The notes: generated by a model not told the origin, from the sequence alone. Shown: positions 1 through 6,058, counted from the stretch's first letter. The stretch: 13,652 nucleotides of DNA from JACDAN01 sp046729215 (GCA_046729215.1 JBKPGE010000203.1:1-13652); one strand, 5' to 3'. Translations and numbers: made by a program.

Positions 1-282
1 GGCGAGGACGTCGTCCGGGCGCACCTCCTGCTCGGCGCCGAGTGCTTCCAGCACCGCCCGATTCGGGAACTCTTCAGCCCGGTAGCCCAGCAGCGACCAG
101 TGCGCGACCTCGCTGGAAGGGGCGCGGCCGGGACCGACGGCGTAGAGCACGCCCGTCGAGCCACGAGCGGCAAGTGTGTCGAGGTTCGGCGTACGGGCGG
201 CCTCGTTCGTCGTTCGGCCGCCGAGACTCGCGTGCGCGCGATCCCCGAGCCCGTCGAGGAGCAGGACGACGATCGGTTGCAC
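1..282 (-). CDS. apgM: Cofactor-independent phosphoglycerate mutase (ApgM family), N-terminal part, cut by window edge
   Basis: The first 94 residues are visible; the rest lies left of the window. Established for the family: 2,3-bisphosphoglycerate-independent phosphoglycerate mutases of the archaeal type interconvert 3- and 2-phosphoglycerate in the cytoplasm and belong to the alkaline-phosphatase fold. The sequence shows the family N-terminus: a hydrophobic strand followed by the metal-binding LLLDGLGDR (residues 7-15), then a TPNLDTLAARGSTG block (about 36-49) and PSSEVAHWSLLGY (about 60-72). The GTG at 282 is chosen because an in-frame TAG lies 9 bp upstream (it is the stop of nadM) and the family motif begins a few residues later. 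No clear ribosome binding site is seen, so translation may be coupled to nadM. It is the last visible gene of the selD-nadM-apgM operon. Family membership is firm; the enzyme activity is inferred. Confidence 0.88.
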   Translation of the reverse strand, partial: MQPIVVLLLDGLGDRAHASLGGRTTNEAARTPNLDTLAARGSTGVLYAVGPGRAPSSEVAHWSLLGYRAEEFPNRAVLEALGAEQEVRPDDVLA

Positions 283-291
283 GCAGTCAGG

Positions 292-828
292 CTAGACGGG
301 CACGCGCTCCGACTCGCGGATGACCCGCGCTACGCCCGGCGGCACGAGCGACTCCCAGTCGCCGCCTTCCCGGAGCGCCTCGCGGACATCGGCCCCGGAG
401 ATCGCCTTCGCGACGCCCTCGTCGAGGATCACGACCTCGTAGCCGGCCGCCCGAAAGCGCTCGAGCTTGGTCCCGCCCCACTCGGAGAAGAGGCGAAGGT
501 ACTGCGTGACCTCGTCCGGCACGTAGGCCGGCCAGAGCTCCGGCTCGTTCACCGGGAACGGGATCACGTGCAGTCGGGTCGGATCGAGGCCGAGATCGGC
601 GCCCGCCGCTTTCACCATCAGCAGCCGCTCGGCGTACGACCAGGGGTTGGACTCCGGCAGGTGGCGAACGGGGTCGCTCCGCTCGGGCTTGATGCGCGTG
701 GGATCGGGATTCGTGATCCCGACGAAGACCTCGTCGGACTCGGCGGCCGCGCCCCGGAGGTACTCGAGGTGGCCGAGGTGGAACGGCTGAAAGCGCCCGT
801 GGATCATCCCGCGGCGTACGCGGGTCAT
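292..828 (-). CDS. nadM: Nicotinamide-nucleotide adenylyltransferase, archaeal NadM type
   Basis: This 178-residue protein should transfer AMP from ATP to NMN (possibly also nicotinate mononucleotide), giving NAD+ or its deamido form, in the cytoplasm. It shows the nucleotidyltransferase signature GRFQPFHLGH at residues 11-20, with both histidines of the HxGH element, and the C-terminal ISGADVR at 143-149, matching the ISxTxxR motif, followed by the GDWESLVPPGV block typical of archaeal NadM. Length is normal for NadM and shorter than many bacterial NadD proteins. The ATG at 828 overlaps the selD stop as ATGA, suggesting translational coupling; a second in-frame ATG (residue 8) starts just before the motif and is a less likely start. 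Most bacteria use NadD for this step, so an archaeal-type enzyme here is notable; nadE lies about 11 kb away in the same window. Confidence 0.94.
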   Translation of the reverse strand: MTRVRRGMIHGRFQPFHLGHLEYLRGAAAESDEVFVGITNPDPTRIKPERSDPVRHLPESNPWSYAERLLMVKAAGADLGLDPTRLHVIPFPVNEPELWPAYVPDEVTQYLRLFSEWGGTKLERFRAAGYEVVILDEGVAKAISGADVREALREGGDWESLVPPGVARVIRESERVPV

Positions 829-1862
829 TGCACGACGACTCCCGAGCCCTCCTCGACCAGGCCGATCCGGCGGAGGAAGAGTCGGCGCGCCATGAACTCC
901 GCCTCCAGCGTCACTGCTCGCTCGGCGGCCACGGAGACGAGCAGCCCGCCCGCCGTCTGCGGGTCGTAGGCGAGCGCCTCGAGCGTCTCGGGCACGCCGT
1001 CGATGTCGACGTGCGGCCCGGCGAACTCGCGGTTGCGCGGATCTCCACTCGTCCGAACTCCAGAGCGCGCGAGGTCGAGCGCGCCGTCGATAGCGGGGAA
1101 GCGCTCCGACTCCAGCCGGATTCGCACGCCGCTGCGCTCGGCCACTTCGTGCGCATGACCGAAGAGGCCGAACCCGGTGACGTCGGTGACGGCGCTGGGC
1201 TCGAACGGCCGTAGGGCGTCAGCCGCGTCCTTGTTCAGGGTGCGCATCCAGCGCACGGCACGCTCGAACTGCTGCGTCCCTGCGTCGCCGTTCTTGTAGC
1301 CGGTCAAGATCAGCCCGGTCCCGAGCGGCTTCGTCACGTAGAGGACGTCGCCGGGCACAGCGCCGTTCTTCGGCCAGATGCCGTCCGGATGAACGGTGCC
1401 GACGGCGGCCAGTCCGTACTTCGGCTCCTCGTCGCGGATCGTGTGCCCGCCCGCGAGCAGCGCGCCTGCGGCGCGCACCCGCTCGTCGGCCGCGGCGAAG
1501 ATCTCGGCGAGCATCTCCATCGGAAGCGACTCCGGGAACGCAGCGATGGAGAGAGCAAGTAGTGGCGATCCGCCCATGGCGAACACGTCGTTCAACGCAT
1601 TCGTCGCCGCGATTGCGCCGTAATCGCCCGGGTCATCGACGACCGGGGGGAAGAAGTCCAGGGTGAAGATCAGCGCCCTGTCGTCGTCCAGGCGGTAGAC
1701 CGCGGCGTCGTCGGCGGGAGACAGGCCGACGAGCAGCTCATCGGAGTCCGCCGGGACGAAGCCGCGCAGGAGCTCTTCGAGCCGCGCGGCCGAGTATTTC
1801 GCCGCGCAACCGCCGCACGTGGCGAGGTCGGTCAGGTTGACGGTCCCGGAACCGAGGTCCAT
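825..1862 (-). CDS. selD: Selenide, water dikinase (selenophosphate synthetase), Cys form
   Basis: SelD makes selenophosphate from selenide and ATP, the selenium donor for selenocysteine and 2-selenouridine. The 345-residue length is normal. The N-terminal active-site loop reads ATCGGCAAK (residues 14-22): by comparison with E. coli SelD, Cys19, three residues before Lys22, occupies the catalytic Cys/Sec position, so no in-frame UGA is needed. Downstream come DDAAVY, TLDFFPPVVDDPGDYG, AATNALNDVFAMGG, LAGGHT, TDVTGFGLFGHA and DPQTAGGLL, all AIR-synthase/PurM-fold hallmarks. The ATG at 1862 has AAGGAGG at 1873-1879, 10 bp upstream. The stop overlaps the nadM start by 4 bp. No selA, selB, selC or selenouridine synthase gene is visible here, so which selenium pathway it serves cannot be told. 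Confidence 0.96.
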   Translation of the reverse strand: MDLGSGTVNLTDLATCGGCAAKYSAARLEELLRGFVPADSDELLVGLSPADDAAVYRLDDDRALIFTLDFFPPVVDDPGDYGAIAATNALNDVFAMGGSPLLALSIAAFPESLPMEMLAEIFAAADERVRAAGALLAGGHTIRDEEPKYGLAAVGTVHPDGIWPKNGAVPGDVLYVTKPLGTGLILTGYKNGDAGTQQFERAVRWMRTLNKDAADALRPFEPSAVTDVTGFGLFGHAHEVAERSGVRIRLESERFPAIDGALDLARSGVRTSGDPRNREFAGPHVDIDGVPETLEALAYDPQTAGGLLVSVAAERAVTLEAEFMARRLFLRRIGLVEEGSGVVVQ

Positions 1863-2027
1863 CGAGTTGCGGCCTCCTTGCTGGGGGGACGGGGAATCGT
1901 GCCTAGGTCCTCGTCAAACCGCAACGCCGAAGCGAGGCAGGGAATTCCGTGCCGCGCGCCTGCAGTGGGTGAAGTCGGGCGGCCTTGAATTGCCGCAGCG
2001 CCGCAGGTGTTTTCTACGACGTCTGAC
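1863..2027. other. Intergenic region upstream of selD
   Basis: These 165 bp lie between the peptide gene and selD, both on the minus strand. The only structures I see are the selD ribosome binding site (AAGGAGG, 1873-1879) and a short perfect hairpin at 1979-1996 (5-bp GCGGC/GCCGC arms, 8-base loop) that could be a weak terminator behind the peptide gene. I found no convincing sigma-70 promoter: a TTGACG occurs on the minus strand but lacks a -10 partner. selD may therefore be read from upstream. Confidence 0.4.
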
Positions 2028-2126
2028 CTAGTGGACGTACCACTGGTCGAAGAAACCGCCACCGCTCACAGCGACGAGGATGACGAGGGCGACAAGAATG
2101 AGCAGCTTGATCTGATCCGCACGCAC
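2028..2126 (-). CDS. 32-residue hydrophobic peptide (small membrane protein or pro-peptide)
   Basis: This reading frame is not recognised as a member of any family. It starts at GTG 2126, preceded by a near-perfect ribosome binding site AGGAGGT (2134-2140) at a 7-bp spacing, and stops at TAG 2028-2030. The peptide has a short charged N-terminus MRADQIK (1-7), an uninterrupted hydrophobic stretch LLILVALVILVAV (8-20) and a polar/aromatic tail SGGGFFDQWYVH (21-32). Codons are mostly G/C-ending, as in the neighbouring genes. An ATG 5 bp upstream in another frame would sit too close to the ribosome binding site and gives a low-complexity 21-mer, so GTG is preferred. It begins 19 bp after the stop of the HTH-TPR regulator and is surely cotranscribed. 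It could be a single-pass membrane peptide, or a signal-like precursor whose C-terminal tail is released and sensed by the TPR protein. No lipobox or AxA cleavage site is seen. Confidence 0.66.
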   Translation of the reverse strand: MRADQIKLLILVALVILVAVSGGGFFDQWYVH

Positions 2127-2133
2127 AGCATTC

Positions 2134-2140
2134 ACCTCCT
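2134..2140 (-). promoter_or_regulatory. Strong ribosome binding site of the 32-codon peptide gene
   Basis: AGGAGGT on the minus strand, seven bases from the GTG at 2126, is close to the ideal anti-Shine-Dalgarno match. It is the strongest such site noticed in the window and is the main evidence that the tiny frame is translated. Confidence 0.75.
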
Positions 2141-2145
2141 TTCTC

Positions 2146-3495
2146 CTAGAACCTGAAGTCCTGGAGCGCTTCCGCAGCGTGCCGGTAGAGCTGCGCGGCC
2201 GTCCGATCCTGGCCGCGCCGCGCCGCCAGGTCGCCCTTTGCGATCCAGACAGAGGCACGATGGCTGAGGGAGGAAAACTCTTCGAAGTTGCGCTCGGCTT
2301 CGTCGAAGGCGGCTTCGGCCTCGTCCAGGCGTCCCTGCTCGAGGAGTGAGCGCCCGAGAACGAGCTGCGCATTGCCCAGTTCGTCGACCACGTCGACGCC
2401 GTCGCCGAGCAGCTTCAGCGCCTGGCGGGCCTGCCCTTCCGCGGTCTCGAGCTCGCCGGTTCGGAGGTTGATCTGCGCCAGCGACGAGACGGCTCGGGCG
2501 GCGTCGGTCTCGGTGCCGTACTCGAGCAGCGTCCTGAACGACTCGTCCAGCTGCTGGACGGCCTCCTCGGGCTTGCCGAGCAGGAAGTTGAGACCGCCGA
2601 GGTTGTTGAGAAGCTTCCCGACCGTCGCACGGTCTGCGATCTCCTCGAACTGGGCCTTCGCCTGCTCCGCATAGTTCCGGGCCAGGACCCACTTGCCCTG
2701 GCGCTCGGCAACGATGGAGGCGTGGAAGTAGACCCGCGCGAGCGCGCGCGGATCCTCCAGGGCCTCGGCGAGCTGGAGCGCCCGCTCGAGATCCTCGCGC
2801 GCGGCCTCGAAGTCTCGCTGGCGGCGGTAGCACCGTGAGCGCCACCCGAAGATTTCACCCCGCAAACGGTCACACGGCAGCTCCGAGCGCTCGGCCAGGG
2901 CCAGCGCCTCGTTGAAGAGCGCGATCGCGGTCTCGATGCTGGAAAGCTCGACCCGGCAGGCACCGAGGCGGTAGAAAACGTCCGCCCGGTCGACGTCCGA
3001 GAAGATCGGGTTCTCGACGAGCTCCTTGGAGCGGGTCAGCAGCTCCAGAGCCTGCTTGACTTCGCCGGAGCGCATGAGCGCCCACGCTTCACCGTTGAGG
3101 TGGCGAACCTGGAGCTCGAGCGATGGGATCCCGAGGACCGTCGGCCCGATCTTCCGGTACTCGGCGAGCGCGTCGACGTACTCGTGGTCCTCGTTCAGCG
3201 CCTCTGCGCGGGCGAGACTGGTCTCGATGCGTCCCCGGTCGTCGGCGGAGACGCCGCTTACAAGGAAGCCCGGATCGACGCCCAGCCGCTGCGCGAGCCA
3301 CTCGATCGTCTCCTGAGTGGGCCGCGTCTTTCCGCGCTCGATCTGGCTGACGTACTCCTTCGAGAAACGCTCGCCGGCCAGGTCTGTCTGCGTCATGCCG
3401 AGGTTGACGCGCAGCGAGCGGAGCCGCTCGCCGAGACCCCCATTGGGGAATCGGCCGACGCGGGACGGCTTGGAGGACTGGGTCGCTCGGTTCAA
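2146..3495 (-). CDS. XRE-type helix-turn-helix regulator with C-terminal TPR repeats
   Basis: A 449-residue cytoplasmic DNA-binding protein. Residues about 21-74 form an XRE/Cro HTH (GERLRSLRVNLGMTQTDLAG, then FSKEYVSQIERGKTRPT). From about residue 85 to the end the protein is all-helical with TPR-like units (for example EYVDALAEYRKIG, AIALFNEALALAERSE, EAAREDLERALQLAEALED, NNLGGLNFLLGKPEEAVQQL, AEAAFDEAERNFEEF), roughly nine of them. This domain order is that of RRNPP regulators (PlcR, NprR, Rgg, AimR) but also of uncharacterised actinobacterial regulators. The open frame extends up to 3600, but a promoter at 3533-3561 and the HTH boundary favour the TTG at 3495; the extra N-terminal residues would be low-complexity. 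The start is uncertain. A 32-codon peptide gene follows directly. The CTTGAC boxes upstream suggest autoregulation. The family call is firm; the ligand is unknown. Confidence 0.92.
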   Translation of the reverse strand: MNRATQSSKPSRVGRFPNGGLGERLRSLRVNLGMTQTDLAGERFSKEYVSQIERGKTRPTQETIEWLAQRLGVDPGFLVSGVSADDRGRIETSLARAEALNEDHEYVDALAEYRKIGPTVLGIPSLELQVRHLNGEAWALMRSGEVKQALELLTRSKELVENPIFSDVDRADVFYRLGACRVELSSIETAIALFNEALALAERSELPCDRLRGEIFGWRSRCYRRQRDFEAAREDLERALQLAEALEDPRALARVYFHASIVAERQGKWVLARNYAEQAKAQFEEIADRATVGKLLNNLGGLNFLLGKPEEAVQQLDESFRTLLEYGTETDAARAVSSLAQINLRTGELETAEGQARQALKLLGDGVDVVDELGNAQLVLGRSLLEQGRLDEAEAAFDEAERNFEEFSSLSHRASVWIAKGDLAARRGQDRTAAQLYRHAAEALQDFRF

Positions 3496-3528
3496 AGAGG
3501 ACTTTCCCGCAGTGGCGTTACCCGACAA

Positions 3529-3639
3529 CTTGACAATACATGTCCTCCAAGTCGGTGTGAATCCCCCAGAAGGGGCACGGCTCCTGAGGAATCCGGTCAA
3601 GCAACCTTAACGCAAAATCACTTGACCGTGGTACTTGAC
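3529..3639. repeat. Cluster of four CTTGAC boxes
   Basis: The hexamer CTTGAC occurs at 3529-3534, 3621-3626 and 3634-3639 on the plus strand and at 3596-3601 on the minus strand; a fifth related GTCAA lies at 3662-3666. Four exact copies in 111 bp is far above the roughly one per 2 kb (both strands) expected by chance. Copies two and three are 13 bp apart. One copy overlaps the -10 of the regulator promoter and another is the -35 of the divergent promoter, so they may be operators for the adjacent HTH protein. Confidence 0.5.
3533..3561 (-). promoter_or_regulatory. Candidate sigma-70 promoter of the HTH-TPR regulator
   Basis: On the minus strand TTCACA (3556-3561) is separated by 17 bp from TATTGT (3533-3538). 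Five and four of six bases match the consensus hexamers. Transcription would begin near 3526, about 30 bases before the TTG at 3495, which fits that start and excludes the longer open frame. A CTTGAC box overlaps its -10. Confidence 0.45.
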
Positions 3640-3663
3640 TGAATGGGACAGTGGTCTTATAGT
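3635..3663 (+). promoter_or_regulatory. Strong sigma-70 promoter reading rightward, away from the regulator
   Basis: TTGACT (3635-3640), a 17-bp spacer and TATAGT (3658-3663) match the consensus at five of six bases each with ideal spacing, the best vegetative promoter I see in the window. Start of transcription would be near 3670. It lies inside an inverted repeat (TTGACT 3635-3640 with AGTCAA 3661-3666), so a dimeric repressor could block it. There is no recognisable plus-strand protein gene for more than 2 kb downstream. Confidence 0.65.
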
Positions 3664-3790
3664 CAACTCACCCTGATCGGCGCGAGTCGTGAGGGGTAGG
3701 CGCGCCACACATGGTGAGGCCGCCGGGAGGATTTGGCTGGGCCGCAGAGTCAGACCTCCGGGCCTTTGCCAAGGGAGGTGGGCTCGCCGC

Positions 3791-3837
3791 AAGGAATGCG
3801 AACCCCCGGGGGCCGCAGCCCGGGGGTTCACTTCCTT
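3791..3837 (+). other. Long hairpin, 6 + 11 bp
   Basis: AAGGAA (3791-3796) pairs with TTCCTT (3832-3837), then a small internal loop, then an 11-bp perfect stem (3800-3810 with 3819-3829, five consecutive C-G pairs in it) closed by an 8-base loop. Present equally on either strand. There is no U-tract, so it is more like a structural element than a classical terminator. Confidence 0.6.
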
Positions 3838-3839
3838 AC

Positions 3840-3861
3840 CCGGGGGCCTTCGGGCCCCCGG
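3840..3861 (+). terminator. UUCG-capped GC hairpin, likely terminator
   Basis: A perfect 9-bp stem (3840-3848 with 3853-3861), all G-C, capped by the extra-stable TTCG tetraloop. No T-run follows; in GC-rich actinobacteria such tail-less hairpins often serve as terminators. It would stop the rightward transcript from 3670. On the other strand the loop is CGAA and the stem is equally strong, so it may also stop tetR read-through. Confidence 0.5.
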
Positions 3862-3884
3862 TCTGGCTCGAAGTCTGGCTCGAA
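3861..3884 (+). repeat. Tandem 12-bp direct repeat
   Basis: GTCTGGCTCGAA occurs twice in perfect head-to-tail order (3861-3872, 3873-3884), followed by GTCT again. Each copy supplies an arm that can pair with the same downstream sequence 3892-3903. Confidence 0.75.
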
Positions 3885-3903
3885 GTCTTGCGACTTCGAG
3901 CCA
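3876..3903. terminator. 12-bp perfect hairpin downstream of tetR
   Basis: Arms 3876-3887 and 3892-3903 are perfectly complementary with a four-base loop. It lies 95 bp past the tetR stop in tetR's direction and is the first strong hairpin met by that transcript, so it is a plausible terminator, although no T-tract follows. Confidence 0.4.
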
Positions 3904-3998
3904 CCGATATCGGCGTGGCTCTCGCCGCTTCCTTTACCCAGTTGCCTTGGCGCGGAACCGGCAAAGCCGATTTCGCGGCAGATGTCATAGCTCCGCTT

Positions 3999-4607
3999 TT
4001 ATCGCTCCGGCTGGCCTGTCAGCCAGGTTCGGCGTGACGCTGAGATTCTTGGGAAGTCTTCGTCGGCCATGCCGCCCAAGCGTTTGCTGACCGTTCCCAG
4101 CAGGCCGATGGAGATGAAGATCCACGCCTCGGCTTCCGGATCACGGTCCGAGAGAACGCCGCCTGCTTCCTGGGCTCGGCGGATGACGTCGGCGACGAAC
4201 TCGTGCACCTCGCGGATGTGGCGGCGGATGAAGCGCCTGATCTCTGGATCGTCGCTCGCCTCCGTCAACGCCTGCACCCACAGCAAGGCGACGTTCCCGC
4301 GCTTGTCCTTCGCCGCGAAGTAGGAGCTCCCCATCGCGGCGACCCAAAGAGCCGGGTCGGGCTCGGCGTCGACGGCTCCCTCCCACATCGTGCGGCACTC
4401 GACCCACGCCTGCGTCAGGCACGCAAGGTAGAGATCACGCTTGGACGAGAAGTGGCGGTAGAGGATCGGTTCCGTGACGCCGGCGGTGCGGGCGATCTCG
4501 GCCGTCGTGGCTCCGTGGTAGCTGCCCTTCGCAAAGATCTGGCACGCGCATTCGAGGACGGTCGACTTGCGCTCTTCGGCGCTGAGCCTGGACTTCGTGG
4601 CGCTCAT
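3999..4607 (-). CDS. TetR/AcrR-family transcriptional repressor
   Basis: A 202-residue protein with the N-terminal TetR DNA-binding domain at about residues 10-60: ERKSTVLECACQIFAKGSY, then the helix-turn-helix TTAEIARTAGVTEPILYRHF, which is near-canonical, and SSKRDLYLACL. The C-terminal part is helical and poorly conserved, as expected for a ligand-binding/dimerisation domain. The ATG at 4607 overlaps the MFS stop as ATGA, so the two are cotranscribed and translationally coupled; the larger open frame that runs further upstream in this frame is antisense-like shadow across the MFS gene. The neighbouring exporter and the palindrome in the divergent promoter at 6062-6090 suggest that it represses its own operon and the divergent MMPL operon, with release by an exported compound or acyl-CoA. 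The ligand cannot be read from the sequence. Confidence 0.95.
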   Translation of the reverse strand: MSATKSRLSAEERKSTVLECACQIFAKGSYHGATTAEIARTAGVTEPILYRHFSSKRDLYLACLTQAWVECRTMWEGAVDAEPDPALWVAAMGSSYFAAKDKRGNVALLWVQALTEASDDPEIRRFIRRHIREVHEFVADVIRRAQEAGGVLSDRDPEAEAWIFISIGLLGTVSKRLGGMADEDFPRISASRRTWLTGQPER

Positions 4608-6058
4608 GCCGCGAGCTCGCTGAGGCGCGCCTCTTCGTCGCCAGGCTCCTCGGTCTCGTGCCTTCGCACGAGCGCGAAGGAGACCACCGCGCCGAGAACG
4701 GCGATTGCCGCGGCGACGGTCAAGGTCGTCGAGAGCGCATCCACGAAGACCTGCTTGGCCTGGAAGACCGAAGGCCCCTGCAGCGCGCCAATCTGGTGAG
4801 CCATGATCGCGCCCATCAGTGCGATTCCCGTCGATCCGCCCACCTGGCGGGACGCATTGAGGACGGCCGAGCCGACGCCGGACTTGTCCACGGGCAACGC
4901 GCGAACGGCTGCCGCCGCGCCCGGAGTCATCACCATCGCCATCCCGAACCCGCCGATGATCATCCCGGGGAAGATCTTCCAGTAGCTTTCCTGCACTCCG
5001 AGGCGGGAGAAGTAGATGAGCTGCCCAGCGAGCAGGATCATCCCGACCGTGATCAGCCCGCGCGAGCCGATGCGGTCCGTGCTTCTTCCCGCAATCGGCG
5101 CGGTCAGCATGATCAGAAGCGTCATCGGCAGGAACGCGGCGCCGGCCTGAACCGCTGAGTAGCCGAGCACCCCCTGCATGTAGAGCGACATGAAGAAGAA
5201 GACGCCGAACATCGCGAGTGCCACGAGCAGGACGGCCAGGTTCGCGCCGGTAAAGGTGCTGTTCTTGAACAGGTTCAGGTCGAGCATCGGGATGCGCTGA
5301 TGGCGCTCGAGCAGGACGAAGGCAACCAGCATCGCGGCGGCGACGGCGAATGAGCCGACGATGCGGCCGGATGTCCATCCGTACGTGTTCGCCTCGATCA
5401 GCCCATACGAGAGTGCGAACAGGCCGATTCCCGACGTCACGAGCCCCGGGAGATCGAGACGCTGCTCGGCGGACTCGTCCCGCGACTCGGGGATCAGGAT
5501 CACGCTGGCGGCGATCGCGATGACACCGATCGGAACGTTCACGAAGAAGATCCAGTTCCAGCTGATGTGTTCGGTGAGTAGCCCTCCGACGAGCGGTCCG
5601 ATGGCGAGCGCAAGGGCCGCGGTGCCGGCCCAGATGCCGATCGCGGTCCCGCGCTGGCGCGGCGGGAACGTCGCGGCGATGATCGAGAGCGTCGCCGGGT
5701 TCATGAGCGCGGCGCCGGCACCCTGGACGACCCGCGCGCCGATCAGCACGTCGCCGCTCGAGGCCAGGCCGCAGACGAGGGAAGACAGGGTGAAGACCGC
5801 GAGCCCGACGATGAAGATCAGCCGCCGGCCCATGAGATCGGCCAGCTTTCCGCCGGTCAGCATCAGCGATGCAAAGGTCAGTGCGTAGCCCGTGACGATC
5901 CACTCGAGCTCCGAGAGCCCGACCTTCAGATCCGCGGCGATCGAGGGGAGCGCCACGTTGACCACGGTGTTGTCCAGCATGATCATGAAGAGACCGAAGG
6001 CGACCGCCGCGAGGGTCCACCACTTGCGTGCCTCTTCTGAGATCAGATGCAACTTCAC
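4604..6058 (-). CDS. MFS multidrug exporter, DHA2 (EmrB/QacA) family, 14 membrane segments
   Basis: A 484-residue inner-membrane proton antiporter. The first helix has the family motif LDNTVVNVALP (residues 28-38), the helix 2-3 loop has motif A (GGKLADLMGRR, 69-79) and helix 5 has antiporter motif C (ALAIGPLVGGLL, about 150-161) followed by WNWIFFVNVPIG, which is typical of DHA2 proteins. About 14 hydrophobic stretches can be counted over the length, again DHA2-like. The GTG at 6058 is used; a candidate promoter on the minus strand (TTGACG at 6098-6103, 18 bp, TAACAT at 6074-6079) would give a leader of only about ten bases. It is followed by tetR with a 4-bp overlap, the classical exporter-repressor pairing. 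Substrate unknown; hydrophobic drugs or fatty acids are possible. Confidence 0.95.
   Translation of the reverse strand: MKLHLISEEARKWWTLAAVAFGLFMIMLDNTVVNVALPSIAADLKVGLSELEWIVTGYALTFASLMLTGGKLADLMGRRLIFIVGLAVFTLSSLVCGLASSGDVLIGARVVQGAGAALMNPATLSIIAATFPPRQRGTAIGIWAGTAALALAIGPLVGGLLTEHISWNWIFFVNVPIGVIAIAASVILIPESRDESAEQRLDLPGLVTSGIGLFALSYGLIEANTYGWTSGRIVGSFAVAAAMLVAFVLLERHQRIPMLDLNLFKNSTFTGANLAVLLVALAMFGVFFFMSLYMQGVLGYSAVQAGAAFLPMTLLIMLTAPIAGRSTDRIGSRGLITVGMILLAGQLIYFSRLGVQESYWKIFPGMIIGGFGMAMVMTPGAAAAVRALPVDKSGVGSAVLNASRQVGGSTGIALMGAIMAHQIGALQGPSVFQAKQVFVDALSTTLTVAAAIAVLGAVVSFALVRRHETEEPGDEEARLSELAA

Larger units (their letters stand above)
3670..3903 (+). ncRNA. Candidate structured non-coding RNA
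   Basis: Downstream of the strong promoter lies a series of stem-loops instead of a credible protein: GGCGCG/CGCGCC at 3679-3684 and 3701-3706, ACCTCC/GGAGGT at 3754-3759 and 3774-3779, a long hairpin at 3791-3837, a UUCG-capped hairpin at 3840-3861 and a 12-bp hairpin at 3876-3903. A transcript ending at the UUCG hairpin would be about 190 nt. I compared it by eye with 6S RNA, SRP RNA, RNase P RNA, tmRNA and the common riboswitches (TPP, glycine, cobalamin, c-di-AMP) and recognise none. Alternatively the hairpins are only bidirectional terminators for the plus-strand transcript and for tetR, which arrives from the right. Exact ends are a guess. Confidence 0.4.

Noticed and set aside
100..969. 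Plus-strand open frame across apgM, nadM and selD
   Set aside because: It overlaps three well-supported minus-strand genes and has no recognisable motif.
1979..1996. Hairpin with a TTCA-containing loop upstream of selD, checked as the anticodon arm of a selenocysteine tRNA
   Set aside because: The loop is 8 bases, there is no T-arm GTTC motif, acceptor stem or CCA end nearby. Only a weak hairpin remains.
3521..3542. Seven-codon upstream frame (ATG on the minus strand after GGAGGAC)
   Set aside because: The ribosome binding site is too close to the ATG, and the ATG lies between the -35 and -10 of the proposed promoter, so it would not be transcribed from it.
3670..3870. Known RNA families (6S, SRP, RNase P, tmRNA, TPP, glycine, cobalamin, c-di-AMP riboswitch)
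   Set aside because: None of the conserved sequence blocks I know for these is present on either strand; kept only as an unassigned candidate RNA.
3689..4090. Plus-strand frames in the hairpin region (for example from 3689, 3711 and 3733)
   Set aside because: Gly/Pro/Arg-rich translation of hairpin arms, no good ribosome binding site, no family resemblance, and they run into the end of tetR. I prefer an RNA or terminator explanation.
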